Positions 10,460 to 22,967 of a DNA stretch of 64,000 bases are shown piece after piece; position 1 is the stretch's first letter, and every line of letters begins with the position of its first letter. The stretch is from NCBI RefSeq assembly GCF_000002075.1, contig NW_004797652.1:126490-190489 (forward strand), written 5' to 3'. A program made the position numbers and the translations under genes. Below the pieces are notes generated by a model that made no database searches, was not told the origin of the DNA, and worked only from the letters and a program-made list of their open reading frames with translations. Origin of the DNA: Aplysia californica (lineage: Eukaryota; Mollusca; Gastropoda; Aplysiida; Aplysiidae).

Positions 10460-10931
10460 GTTTGTATTGGATTTATTTTTCGCTAGATCTATCATCTATT
10501 TTCTGTGTTGTCATTTACTGGCCAGTATCCACATTCCATTTTAATTTTGTCATGCATGCCTCATTTTTTTTTGCAAGTCCGTTGTTAATCAGGCCATGCA
10601 CTTTCTTCTTGAATTGCTTAGATTGTTACTTCTTCTAAGAACAAACAACATGCTTGATATTGCGGGAGATGAAAGGTCTTGACTTTGTATGTTAAATGAA
10701 CGCAGGGACTCATCAGTACAGACATAGTCTAGATCTAGATCTAGTTAGATCTAACATAGTTTAGTAATGCCGGCCTACTAATCTACCTAAATTAATTTTT
10801 TATTTAAGTTAAATGTCCATGTAATGTTTTTTAGTTTGGGCCAGTTTCATCTGAAAGATAATCTTATCTACACAGTGGTGATATCCTCCCACCATTGTGT
10901 GGCTTTGCCACCAAGATTTCTTCTCCGAAGA

Positions 10932-11122
10932 TGGGAGGACTTCCATAATGAGTGACCCCTAGAGACAGAGTAGAACAGATCGAGGGCCTTTTTTATTGGG
11001 GCAATTGGGGATAGGGTTTGGCTTGGGGTAGGAGTAGGGTTTAAGTTTGGGGTAGGGTTAGGGTTAGGTCTCTTCTTTAATGTGTTTATTGGGGTGGTCC
11101 CTCATTACGGAAGTCCTTCCTC
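10932..11122. mobile_element. Short inverted-repeat element (MITE) with telomere-like core
   Basis: The arm GGGAGGACTTCCATAATGAG (10,933) is mirrored by CTCATTACGGAAGTCCTTCC (11,101-11,120), about 190 bp apart. The core is G/T-rich, with GGGGTAGG repeats and two perfect TTAGGG units (about 11,056-11,068). It is a MITE in an intron of the plus-strand gene; the superfamily is not assigned. Confidence 0.6.
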
Positions 11123-11681
11123 AAAGATGTTCAAGACATTCAAGATTGTCCTCCGCATGCACCTTCTTTCTTCGGTTTTGTCCATGCTATTTTGTTACTA
11201 GGCATCTGCCTCGGCCTCTTTCTACCATTTTCTTTGCTTTCCTTTGTATCTGTGACTGTGGGAATGCCATTCCCATTGCCTTTCTGGTTTTACTTGTCAT
11301 CAGCTGTCATAACCCCTTTCTTTGTCACGTTAGTATACGAGACTATGTACTTTCACTTTCCACATGATTTGTAAATTGCGTCATTTCCCTTCTCTTGAGT
11401 TCTTTGGAGATATATGCACTTCCGCACAGCACAACGCAGCCGATTAGAGCTGTTCTTCTCTGAAAAATTAATCTTAATTTTGAACATTCTTGCCTTTGTG
11501 ATTCTATCAGTAACAAAGTAATATTCCCTTTTTACCTATGGTGGAGCTCCTATGGCTACCAGGTATGACACTAGTAAGGACAAAATTCTTTCTTTGCGTT
11601 CCCCGAATAAATCTCAGGGGTAATCAAATGCTGGTTCTTCAGCCTGCAGTGCCATTCATGTTTATGTATGTGACCTTGATG

Positions 11682-11682
<1 letters not shown>

Positions 11683-11748
<66 letters not shown>

Positions 11749-11787
11749 TATATATATATATATATTATATATTATATATATATATAT
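11683..11787. repeat. (TA)n microsatellite
   Basis: About 100 bp of TA repeats interrupted by a few ATTATA variants. It lies in the intron of the plus-strand gene. Confidence 0.95.
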
Positions 11788-11828
11788 GTCTTCAGGCAGC
11801 CACATTCTGATTTCAAAGATACTCTATG

Positions 11829-12252
11829 TGTATTTATACTGACAAGGGTTTGTTCAGTTTAGGTAGGAATTAATTATGAATTTTTCTTGTGGTGGTGGCC
11901 AAAGCTTACTCTTATTGATTTTAGGACCACCAAGGGATCTTGAAAGAGCCCAATTTGCACACGTGACTTCCAAGATTTTTCACCCTTACCTGTGAAGGCT
12001 ATAAAAGGTGTTCGATCTTACCCACCCAAAGATCAGGGGTGTGGCTGAAAGATAGCAGTAAGAAGGCACTAGAAGTAGCAGTAGAGTCAGGATTAAAGGA
12101 GAGAGGGGAAGAAGAAGGTGGAGGGAGAAAGTGGAGATGAAAACAATTTGACAAACAGGAAAGGAGAAAAAATTGTTGTTGCTGTCAGGTTTCGATATGG
12201 GACCTTTTGAGTGAGAGGTGAACACCATACCTCTTGATCACGAGAGCCCCTC
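11829..12252 (-). repeat. tRNA-like SINE, family A (longer copy)
   Basis: The minus-strand head GGGGCTCTCGTGATCAAGAG... lies at 12,248 downward, followed by the same body as at 23 kb (plus-strand landmarks GGCCAAAGCTTACTCTTATT, GACCACCAAGGGATCTT, GATCAGGGGTGTGG). Relative to 8.55 kb it extends further 3', to a TACTGACAAGGGTTTGTTCA block also seen at 17.5 kb. Confidence 0.8.
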
Positions 12253-12374
12253 AAGACAGAGTGTTCTGCTAGGTTTTGTCAAAAGTATTACAATTCACCT
12301 GTAGCAGAAGCAGATACATTTTGAAAGAAGAAGTTTAATTACATCATTTGTCTTGTTGAAGAAGAGATCAGTGA

Positions 12375-12480
12375 GTTTGGTGTTGGACATAATGTCCAAA
12401 TGCAGATGGCTGGATCCATTCTACTAGTTCATTGATGTAAACAAAGAGACCAAACAAAACAAGGGTGCAGCCTCACATAT
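12375..12480 (-). mobile_element. Possible decayed LINE RT fragment
   Basis: The minus strand reads GCTLVLFGLFVYINELVEW, resembling the 'GC.LSP.LF..YIN.LV' block that precedes the catalytic YADD in LINE reverse transcriptases. Nothing longer could be followed. Confidence 0.3.
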
Positions 12481-13484
12481 GGCAGGTCTTAGTACTCTTA
12501 GTTGTGTCTTGAAATAACAATCTCATCTTGGGCTTCTGGCCAACACATTTTACCATAATCTCTACTCCAAATCATTGTTCTCATCCAGACTTTGAAATGG
12601 CAAAGACATGTAAAAGAAAGTTCATTACACTTGAGAACAAAATTACTAGTACTGAAGCAGTTAATAGAAAGAAGGCAAACATTAAAAAATAATTAAAATA
12701 CATGGAGATTTTAATCTCAAAGTAAGCTCATTGTTATTTCATCAAAAAGGCTCTCTGTTCTTATTCCCCCTTAGACTTCAGCAATCGAAAAATGCAGCTA
12801 TACTATAACAAGATGTTATTGCAGAGTTTGGTCATAATATTCTAAAGCCCTTTCATCATCTTCTCCAAGCTCATCATGTTCTTTTACAAAGCTCAGAAAT
12901 GTTCCTTTCCTATCCAAAACCCACAGACATTCTGAGAGCCAACGATTACTGTTCTTCTTCCTTGCAGCATAAAAAATAAAGCTCATTACAATCCAAATTT
13001 TGAATGAATTTTATACAAGAAGACCTTTTTACCTCCTGGAATCGAGTGTATGTCACACAAATGAAACATTCTGGATTGCAGCCTTGTAACAACCCCCCCC
13101 CCCCCCTTTGACCAAAAGTACTAGCGTAGAATAACCAGAATAAGACTTCCCCCCCCCAAAAAAAAAAAAAGAGAAACAAAACAAGCCCATCACCCCATTT
13201 GCCAGCCTTCCTTCCATGTCCCTCTCATCTCTTTATTAAAGAAAAAATCCACAGTTGCTGGAGTGGTCAAATTATGTGTTCAAATTAATTATGATATGGA
13301 GATCAGAGTTCTGGCCTCATTCTGCTTGGGGCATGCTAAAGCAAATGGGCACTTTTCATGTCTAGGTTTTGTGTGAGGCTCTTTTTTATGAAGTTAGAAC
13401 GTCTAAAAATACTTAATTTAATGTTACATTTCATTCAACTTTAATACATTGTACTCAATTCTCAAACTTTTCTTTCTTTTTCAG

Positions 13485-13598
13485 TTCCCATCTGGCTACT
13501 ATGGTCATTATCGCAGCCGAGTTCGCACAGATTTTGTCAATGAGTACAGGCAACTTGCAAAACCTCAACCACCTACCCGTTTCATTAATCGTTCCTCT
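13485..13598 (+). CDS. Unrecognised ~261-aa protein, exon 2
   Basis: 114-bp exon with a fine acceptor (TTTCTTTTTCAG) and donor (GTAAGT), phase 0 on both sides. It encodes 38 residues: FPSGYYGHYRSRVRTDFVNE, then YRQLAKPQPPTRFINRSS. It is rich in Tyr, Arg and Pro with no membrane segment. The sequence looks conserved (balanced composition, no low complexity), and joins in frame with the ATG exon before it and the two exons after it. I do not recognise the family. Confidence 0.8.
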
Positions 13599-13881
13599 GT
13601 AAGTATCACAGCATCTTATGCTTGTTTGCTATGTAACTTTTATCCCCATTTCATACAAACCTACAGTTTATATTGTGTAGTGTACACTATTTTGAAAAGT
13701 GTGATGTATAGCAGCAGTCTTACACTGAGCCGTCGACTGTAGAGATACAAGAAAAGAAAGTGAGGGGCGCACAAATGTCTTTTTTTGTATCTCACTGAAC
13801 TTGTGCGAAAAACTATTTTTGTGAAAACTAATCCTGAGGCCGATAATTTTTTTTGTCTTTGTAAAAGGATTTTTGTGTGTA

Positions 13882-14599
13882 CAGTTGAACCTGCCCTGAC
13901 GGCGTCCTGTACTTACACAGCCACTTTCCATTTCCCCCCCTTGCGTTTTTTCTATATAATTTAACTGTGTAAAACGGGCACCTGCCCAACGCGGCCGCGG
14001 CCACCATATTTTAACACTCAACCCCTATCATCACACTAAGCAATAACACCTGTCTTAGACAGCCACCTTAGTGACTCCATTACGTTTTGTCATAAATTGT
14101 GCATTTGCCCCTGGCGTTGTGGGCCAGCCGTCATAATCCAATCACTTATCCTTGTTGTCCCTCATAACCCATAAGCCCTGCCCAGAACTCACACACAAGT
14201 CATAAGTCAGATGAGTGGTCACTGTTTACCCAGTCTGTAACAAAGTAACAATAGACGTCAACATGAACTTGTGACAGAAGCGTTGCTTGTTCTCCGAGTG
14301 GTGGCGACCTGTTTGTTCTGACATGGCACTCGGTCTTCCTCGTCTGATAGGCTACATTTAGTTTTATTGTCACCCTGCGCAAAATCAGCAACAAAATAAA
14401 AATAACAAACAAAATACAAACCACCACCCACCACCACCACCAACAAAAACAACAACAAAGCAGCTACTTTCAATTGGGACTTCAGATGGGAATGGTTTGT
14501 TTTCTTCATCTTGATCAGTCCTGCCTAAGACGACCACCTGTGTTATACGGCCACTTTTCTCCTTGACAATGGGTGGCCGTCTTACATAGGTTTGACTGT
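13882..14599. mobile_element. Pogo/Tigger-like MITE
   Basis: A 718-bp element flanked by TA on both sides (13,880-13,881 and 14,600-14,601). The left end CAGTTGAACCTGCCCTGACG and the right end, reverse-complemented, CAGTCAAACCTATGTAAGAC share CAGT..AACCT and a following ACGGC block. Internal sub-terminal repeats (ACAGCCAC, ACGGCCAC) recur. There is no transposase. It is inserted in the intron between exons 2 and 3 of the plus-strand gene. A second left end of this family is at 36,671. Confidence 0.75.
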
Positions 14600-14915
14600 A
14601 TCAGTGAGGTCTGTGTTGTGTTTGTATGTGTGTCAGTGCGGTTTGCATAAGTGTGTCTTTTTATTTTGACAAAAATCTATTCAGTGCTGTTTCCACTCTG
14701 TGAATTACAGTGTCCTTTGTATGTCAGATTTTAGACAATGAAAAAAGGATAAAGGTGTCAAACTGAATACAGTCTCTGAAAATAAATGAAGTAAAGTGAT
14801 TTTCTAGTTCCTCCCTCAATTCCACAACTGTATCATTATGTATGATCATTGTTTTGTGAATTATTTCCTCTGTACAGAGGCTATGCATACATCGTTGCTA
14901 TTTCTTCTTTTTCAG

Positions 14916-14993
14916 CAACCGGCAGCAGCGCACCAGTTCTCTCTCCATGATAATCGGAATTCATTCATGTGTGATGCCTCATACTTTGCACAG
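14916..14993 (+). CDS. Unrecognised ~261-aa protein, exon 3
   Basis: 78-bp exon (acceptor TTCTTCTTTTTCAG, donor CAG|GTCAGT), phase 0 on both sides. It encodes 26 residues: QPAAAHQFSLHDNRNSFMCD then ASYFAQ. Phase and strand agree with the exons at 13,485 and 16,204. Confidence 0.75.
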
Positions 14994-16203
14994 GTCAGTT
15001 AGACATACAGGTCAAAATTTCACCAGAGTGCTCTTTTTTATACTTATTAGTACAGTACAGTTTGTTATTTATACGAGTTCTTGGATCCCAGTCCACTTGG
15101 CAGTCTACCATGATGTTTCTGTTCTGCTTTACTATCTACCACCACACCAGTCTGACAACTGTTCCTCTTGACTGTCTGTTAGTCTGTTACAATTCACATT
15201 ACTAAACATTTATCCTCTGCATTTGTACAGGCCTGAAACAAGTTTTTTGAGAAGACAACAGTTTTATAATATCAGTTTTAAGTACTGCACTTTAAATTTT
15301 ATTTACAACACATTACACAGCAGATGTCAATAGTGAATTAATATTTCAACTGCTCGGTGTAAGATTCTGTCATAGGTCACATTTCATAGTGGTGTATGGC
15401 AGAGTCTTACTCTTAGTAGTAGATTTGTCTTCTTTTTAATGAAATGTGAGGCAACCTGCAAGAATTGGGAATGTTTTGTCTGGACATTTGAAAAAAGAAA
15501 TAAAGGGTATGTCAGAAATAAATAAAATAAAATATTTGTAGACCTTTAGGAAAATGGATTTTTGGGAACTCTGTTGCATATATAAGTAACACTAACGACC
15601 TGGGATGATCCAATCTCTTGGTTTGACTTCTAGCTCAGAACTAAGTTTGCCAGCATATTCCCAATTTTAACAGTGTGCATAACAAGTTTTCAGGGAAAGA
15701 TTAGCTAAGGCTGAATGGTTGCTAAAGTCCAGGTAGAATAATAATTCATAGACTCTTGCAAATGTGTGAATGTTTGAATACTTGTGTTAGCTTAGAGGAC
15801 AATTAACTTCTTTTCTTAAAGCCTTCTAGCATAATCTTAACCCCAACTTGTTCACATCAGTGCACAAGTACAACCACACAGAGGCAAGCTGCTTTTTTAT
15901 GAACAGTAATGTAAGCTACTACACTACCATTTCGGGAACATAATGGTCTATTTTTACTGCCTTGCCTTCCTATTCCTGCCTGTATGTGAACCAGTGAATT
16001 CACAAGCTTCATTTAATCACATGTAACCATGAACTGCATGAGTGACTAAGCAGCAATACGAATGTAACCTCCTGCCTTTTATGAGACTGTGCGTGGTATC
16101 AACACTAACCTCAGGACAAATATTAACCTGCTCACTTTTCTTACTTTGCCTTCATTGTTATCTCCTTTGCAAAAATATGATGTTTCCTTTCTTTATTTCA
16201 AAG

Positions 16204-16758
16204 GGTTTAGGAAAAAAGCGCCACCCAGAGCGTTCCGCTACCTTTGACCCAGAATTCATAGCTTGGACTCCAGGCAAAATAAAAAGAAATGCTGGAAGGC
16301 CGCTCACCTCCACTTACAGACAAGATTTTCGAAATGAAGAGATCAATGTCCAGAAGCTTGTGAAACGTCCAAAAACATCTTTTGATGGCGTTCCTACCAC
16401 CACATACCGCACAGTTCATGGTCCAGACTCACCAAACAGAGATCTGATCAATGCCATGAACAATGAGGCCCTAATGCTGTCAGCTCAAAGCAGGCAGAGG
16501 CAAGCGAAACAGAAGAAGTCAGACCGCAGGGAAACGGTGGCTTCTTGCTTGTCCTGGTACCGCCCTAGGGTGCCCCAGGCCACCTGCCACACAAATTTCG
16601 ACAACATTGACATACGTCCTGCTCAGGCCACAGATCTTAACATAAACAACTGTGCAACCAATGTTGACAGCAAACCTGTTGATAGATCTGCTGCCCCCGT
16701 TGGCAAGGATCCACCTCCCGTACCAGTTGCAGCACCCGTTCTGGCTGTCTCCGAGTGA
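16204..16758 (+). CDS. Unrecognised ~261-aa protein, terminal exon
   Basis: Acceptor TATTTCAAAG precedes 16,204; the frame enters in phase 0 and runs 184 codons to a TGA at 16,756. Residues start GLGKKRHPERSATFDPEFIA, then WTPGKIKRNAGRPLTSTYRQ, a basic central part (SRQRQAKQKKSDRRE) and a Pro/Ala/Val-rich tail ending PVLAVSE. With exons 1-3 the protein is about 13+38+26+184 = 261 residues: basic, soluble, no signal peptide. The short Tyr/Phe-Arg motifs (STYRQDF, TTYRTVHGP) recall those of small ciliary microtubule-inner proteins, but I cannot assign a named family. Confidence 0.85.
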   Translation, partial: GLGKKRHPERSATFDPEFIAWTPGKIKRNAGRPLTSTYRQDFRNEEINVQKLVKRPKTSFDGVPTTTYRTVHGPDSPNRDLINAMNNEALMLSAQSRQRQAKQKKSDRRETVASCLSWYRPRVPQATCHTNFDNIDIRPAQATDLNINNCATNVDSKPVDRSAAPVGKDPPPVPVAAPVLAVSE

Positions 16759-19700
16759 TAAAACTCAAATATTGCTGTTCATCAGGCTTTTAAGGACTAA
16801 AACTGTCTACCAATCTTAGAACTCGGTGTGTTAGAGTATATTTTGCCTAACTGACAGAATCTTAATTTTAAACAGTAATTTACTTTATATATTTAATTAG
16901 ATATTTTAGGCTCTTGGTGTTATGTTATTTTCAGTAATTGCCTAGATAAAAATCATAATGTTGAATTACTATATATTACTTTTCTATAAATAAGCATTAG
17001 ATCTAAGTAAAATACTGTATAAACAAATCATCTTTGGTTCAAGAAAATAATTAAAATCAAAGTTATGGTCCCTCTTTGTATGAAAGCTATCTGGTTGTTA
17101 ACTTGTTCTCATTTAGATATATCTGAGCAAAAGTAAATGGCCGTGCTGTGTATACCTGCATCCTTGCTCAAGTGTGCTAAGAGAGTATTCAATCTATTAA
17201 TGTCAGTCAAGCGGGAGTTTCAGCTTACTTTTAGTCTCTTATGCTTTGACTCCAGATTGTGTAGTAAATGTACTGTTGGACCAGACGGAAAATTTATTAT
17301 CAAATCTAGGAGAACTCACGTACCATCAAATTTGGACCCCAAAAAAACATCATACCATCGAAACATATACCATTGCTATCTACAATTTTGTTCTATTCAA
17401 ATAGAGCAAGTTCTTCTTACTATTAAACTTACTGAACGTATCTACAATATAGAAAATTGGAGAACATAGTGCACCTCGCATTCCAGGCAGTCGCACGCCA
17501 TTTTCAAAGGTACTTTCATTTGTTTACACTGACCAGGGTTTCTTCAGTTTTGGGTAGGGATTAATAGGAATTCTATTTCTCTTCTACTTTAAACTGCGAT
17601 GGAGTCTTTTATGTGGACAGTGTATTCTTGGTGCCTTTGAGTATTTTCGTTCTTTTCGAAGAAGACTGTGTACCTGATCCCTCCCACACAACGATAATTA
17701 ATTTTATAAAAGAACCTGAGTATAAAAAATATACTACTTACCATGCCTGCATGAACTGGAAATTGAACCAAATACTGGCATGAGAGGCAAACACCTAACC
17801 ACTTTACTTGCCATTGCCCATGAGCCCCCCAGGTTAATTAATCTTTGAAAATATGATCTGTGATGTGACTCAATTTGTAAGTACCTAAATAAATTGTTTG
17901 TTCAATGAGATCTTCTGTGATAACATGTCTTGTTTTTACTTGAGCTCTAGCATATCTACATCAGTACACTTTGCTGTGATCTCAAAAATACCATAGTGTG
18001 AATAAAAATTAACCAGCATTTTGCGTATATTATTTCTTTTATTTTTACATGAAAACTTTTGGGCTGTTGTTCATGAGATCGGTAGCAGTTTTCTGCATTC
18101 TCCATGACTTACAAACTGTTATTTGCAAGTTAACAAGAGTATTAATTTGTTGAAATTCTCCTTTTACTTGATTTGTAAATGTTGTGTTTCATTTATTATT
18201 TTCATTTGTACGTTAATTTCACACATAAAATTTGTGAGCCCTTTTATAATTCAAATTATTCAAGTTCTAGGGTGGAAGGAGATATTATAATGTTTTTGAA
18301 GTCGATTTTCAAATTGTATAAAGAGATGTAAGCCTATAGGGCCCATTTGAAACATTTAAATTTGCATCTCTAAAGAGTTAAACAGTTAAATTAACAAAGG
18401 TCATTATTATAGCTCATAATAATGAAGAAAGATATACATAAGTAAGATATGATAAAATGAGGCTCTTTGCACCTTTTTCATGGCTATATTTCCAAACTCC
18501 ATTCATGAATCTCATGTTCAGTGTTCAGTTGTCGGTTTTTTTTAAAGATGATTTTTATACCTTTGGGGAAATGGCCTACGCACGTGAAGAGAGCTGACAA
18601 ATGCTTTGTGCATCTGTCTTTCCCAACAGCAACTCTTGACAATTACATCATTGTTCATGAAGCAAAACTAAGCTGCTTGTGCTATGCACAGCTTTGCATT
18701 TCATAGTGAGTTGCCCTGCGTTGGTGCATATTCAAGAAGTCTATGGAACAAGAGTTAAGTCAGTACGTAACATGGTGAAATTCTGCTCTGCAGCATAATT
18801 TTGGTATTGAAAACCAAGTCAGCATAGTTTTCTTTTTTTATTAGAAACCTTTAGCAAGATTTGTTACAGGTTGCTGTTGTCTGATTGGTCCTTATTTCCT
18901 ATCCATTTGTGATTTTGATACGATGTCTTATCTCCTTGTAGTAAAAGAAATAAGCGGAAAAATTACAAGAAATTCTGATGAAGAAATTATTTTTATGCTT
19001 TAAACATTACTTAAATGTTGTTCATGTTTTCTTTTCTTTTTTTAATGTCTTAACAACATCTTGTAATGCACAAGCTGAAAAAGAAAGAAAACAATAATTT
19101 GGGTGGTGGAGAGACTTTAAATATACAGATTATTTTTAAGATACCCTTGCTACAATTACCTATCTTTCATAACTAATTAACAATATTAAATTTGACAATG
19201 GTTTGTTCTAGTTTTATAATTCCATTTCATCTCATCCATGGTCGGTTTTGTCTTCCTGAAATGTGCGAAGAAAATTGTTCAACTTCCCAGGTTGCATGTT
19301 GTATTTCCAGAACGTTAAACATATGTTACTGCGAAGCTCAAACCTTGACATTGGACATTGCATAATAATTATTTACTACTTTCCATGACTTCATCAAATT
19401 TAAGGAATGCTTTTGCTTTCAGATTATATTCAGAGATAATATTTGGCCTCAGAACACAATTCTCCCGAGCCAGCATATTTGCATTTTCATTGTGTGTATC
19501 ATTGTCTGAACTGTTTGTACATATACGGCGGTGTTGTTGTGTTAGAAGTGTGGTAGACTGGACTTTTCTTTTTGGTGTATGGTGACTGCTCTTTTATATA
19601 TCAAAAGACAAAATGAAGAAGCTAGAGTCCACAAGGAAATTGTCTTTCCAGTCAGGGTTTATAACCAGTGTTTAGCCTTGTCCCTGCCTTTAAGGTGAAC

Positions 19701-21360
19701 TTAAAGGCTGTTCTTAAGGTGTATTATTTTTCATGGAAACAAAATAAAAAGTTTCACTTTAGGTTTGTTATCATAACAAATGCATAAGCACAGTTGTGAT
19801 CATTTTTTTCCCCAAAGGCAGCTTAGATGTATGGTCATGTTTGTGCATAGTAATGATGTAATTTTTAAACTCCTGTGCAGTTTACATATATATATATTTA
19901 AAGGGGAAAAGGAGGAGGGCGTTGATGATGATCTTTGGTTATTTGAAATTGAATCCTTTATAGGCCTACTTTATTTTTAGTTATATTTGATTTATTTTGC
20001 TGTTTTTTTTGCTTTAGATTTTTTGTTTATGAAATTTCATTTTTAAATGAACAGCCAATGCAGAGTTAATTGCATACAAAGTGTTTCTTTCTCTTTTTGA
20101 TCAACTAATCCCTCCATATCTCACATTTCTGACCTATGACTCTCTAAAAAGAGCAACCCTATGGCCAGTCATAATTTTCCTGTCAATATATATAGCTTTT
20201 ACTTGGACAAAGCAAGTACACCCATGAATTCTTTGATTAATACTGGCAACAAACAGTAACACATACAACTGAAAAAAGCATACCAGAAATACACCTCAAA
20301 GCTGACCCTGTGATATCCTCCAATAGACACTCAGTAAGTTGAAGGGTGTCATTGCTTTCGATATAATGGAAGCTTTGGGGGAATGTAGATTCGTTTGTTC
20401 CACAATTTCCTGTGACACAATGTCTGAGATTTGTTTGAACATTTCCCTAGTGTTCACTTTAAATACGTTTCTTCTTCTCAATTACACACACAAAAAAATC
20501 TCTCAATGAGAAGAAGATTTCTAATTGTTTCGAAATTGGAAGAACTTAGCAATAAAGAGAGAAGCAATATATGATTTAGACAATGAATTGCTCAGGCAAA
20601 AGTTATAGTAGAAAGAGTTACCTTTTAAATTTTGACACAAGCTTTGGGTGTCTATAAAAACCGAGCTCAGTGTTTGATAATGAATTGTCTGGAGCGCAAA
20701 ATCAGGGATTTCCCCACTGAACAGCTGCTTATAGATTTATGCTTATCATTCCATTTGAGATCACTTGAGCTTGATAATACCAGCCAGTTTTCACAAAATC
20801 TGTAACAAGAAAATTGAGAATAATTTGAATGGGCTGGTAGGTGGAGGGGAAAAGTGATGGGGGGAGGGGGTGTACCATTAGAAAGCTGAGGTAGGCCTAT
20901 AACGTTTCCCCTCTCTTATTAAGAAAATGCTTATTTGTGTGAAATGCTTGTTTGTTTATTTTTTCTTGAAAATGTAATGATACACACATACATGTACATG
21001 TAAAAGAAAGCAAATCAAGAAAAAGACTCTAGTCTGGTCTAAACCCGTTGTCTCACTTTATCTGTTTTGTTAAGCTCTAGTTAAAGCAATCCTCCAGGTG
21101 TTCAACAACTAACAAAAGATCAAAATTGACTGTGTTACTGAGATGGAACTACTATTGATTTGTTCTTCTCTGAGTTACAGATTTTTTTTTTCAAGGGAGG
21201 GATGGAGGGGTTTATGTGTGTGTGCGTATTGGTGTTCAAATTGTTCCTCAGCAACTGCCCTTTGTTGAGCATGCAGTAAATTTTTTTTTTAACCTGGAAT
21301 AATTAAGAGAAGATTTTTGTCTAAATCATCATGTAAAACTCTTCTGAGTTGGTATTGGGC
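16759..21360. other. 3' UTR and intergenic DNA
   Basis: A/T-rich sequence after the stop at 16,758. An AATAAA occurs at about 17,888, after a decayed SINE, and another at about 19,740. No coding frame with convincing composition was seen; short frames of 60-110 codons here lack splice context or similarity. Confidence 0.5.
17515..17830 (-). repeat. tRNA-like SINE, family A (decayed)
   Basis: It shares the TACACTGACCAGGGTTTCTT block with 11,829 and ends in a recognisable but mutated tRNA-like head on the minus strand (plus strand ATGAGAGGCAAACACCTAAC ... CATGAGCCCCCC). Confidence 0.6.
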
Positions 21361-21361
21361 A

Positions 21362-21563
21362 CACAGTTAGCTCAGTTGGTATCATTCTGGACTATGGAGC
21401 AGATGACCCTGGTTCAAATCCCCAGCAGGGTGTTCTGAACTTGGGTTGTTTTGGGGAGTTTTTAAGGCTCTCCACCCATTGGCTCAGTCCCACCGGAGCT
21501 AGACGTTTAATTTAGATGTCCCGCTTCACAGTATTGAAAGGGGCATTAAACCTGAGCAATAAC
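21362..21563 (+). repeat. tRNA-like SINE, family C
   Basis: The head has box A (GTTAGCTCAGTTGGTATCAT) and box B (GGTTCAAATCC) at tRNA spacing. The body contains GGCTCTCCACCCATTGGCTC and the tail GGGCATTAAACCTGAGC. A second, older copy is at 6,148. The sequence after the head is not tRNA, so it is a SINE rather than a tRNA gene. Confidence 0.8.
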
Positions 21564-22967
21564 CAAATACACACAGGAGTCTGTAACTTTGGTTTCTGAT
21601 AGGAGAAATAGACAATAGAGGTACTTTGACTTTGTGACTTATAGTATGACATGATGTTTAAATGCAACTCACAATGCTGTCAAAGTGATTCAGTTGATTT
21701 GTCCAGAAAGAATTGTCTCTAGAGCTAGTGGTATAGAGGTTCAGTTCATGTCTAATGCTAATTTAAATTACTCATATTAACTTACTGTCGAGTTTTGCAC
21801 TATGCTTCAGATGATGAAAGATGTGTTTGAATATTAATAATGACTATATATTTTTGTCAGTATGAGTAGAAAAATTATTTATTTTAATTACTGGATAGTC
21901 TGATGTTTGATTTGACATAAAATTGAAACTATATGATCTATGAATGAAATATAATTCAATGATTTTTTTGTAAAATAATGGCTTCCTGGATGTTGTCAAC
22001 TAAATCCGTCCATTGACCCAAGATTATTTCTTATATATTATTAATGATATCCATTTTATATTTTACACATATATATGATGTATTTGTTTTAATAGATGGT
22101 TGCATAATATAATGCTGTGTTTTGTGTTATTTTATTTTATTTCCATATTCTTGCAAAAATTATAATGACCTACTCATTGAACTCATATGTCCCAATCTCT
22201 CAGGCTAATGTGTATCTTTATCAGCTATTTGTTTAGTCTTCTAAAAATTCTACATATAGATTGACATTGACATAAATAAGTCATTTTGTGTTCATTTGTC
22301 AATGGCTTTTCAAAGGACTTGTCTGTGATGATAATCGGAGGTAAGCTACATTGTGTAGAAATGAACGTAATATTCATACCCTGGATGAGAAATCTGTGAA
22401 GAAGGGGATCGCCTCCTCTTTAACTTTGTAGCCTATTGGAAAATGCAAATTTATTCAAGAGGAATGCCCAGAGGACTGAACTGACAACGCAAAAAAATGC
22501 ACTTGTGAGTAATAGTGTAGTGATGGTGTAGTAAAGATCGAATGTCTCTTCAACGAAATGTGATTCTGTTGTTTTCAGGAAGCTTTGATATTATAGTTGC
22601 CCCACGTATTATTATCCATTCCCTTGAAGGAAAGAGATGAACGAACATTAGCTGCGTTACGTTCCCGAGTAAGGATTCAAAGATGTTTATTATTTGCTGC
22701 TGCTTCCTCCCTAATCCCCCCCCCCCCCCACCACCACCAAGCATCGACGCATGTGGACTCCTAGCGTTGTTGTCTTACGAGTCTTGAATTTCATGAAGAA
22801 GGCCAGACTCTTCTACTTCTGTTAAATTGTAATTAATTCTAAAGCCCGACTTTGTTAGGGGGGGGGGGGGGTATATAGACCTGCTCAATTATTCATTTAG
22901 TTTAATTGAAAGGGGGGAGGGTGTTATTATAGCCTACAGCTGAAATTTTCCAGATGCACCATTAGTT
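21564..22967. other. A/T-rich intergenic DNA with homopolymer C/G tracts
   Basis: Nothing coding was seen. C- and G-runs of 10 or more bases lie at about 22,716 and 22,858. Confidence 0.5.

Noticed and set aside
11050-11070. Interstitial telomere
   Set aside because: Only two TTAGGG units, lying inside an inverted-repeat element.
21370-21440. tRNA gene on the plus strand
   Set aside because: A and B boxes are present, but the segment is the head of a repeat with a second copy at 6,148, and cloverleaf pairing is poor.
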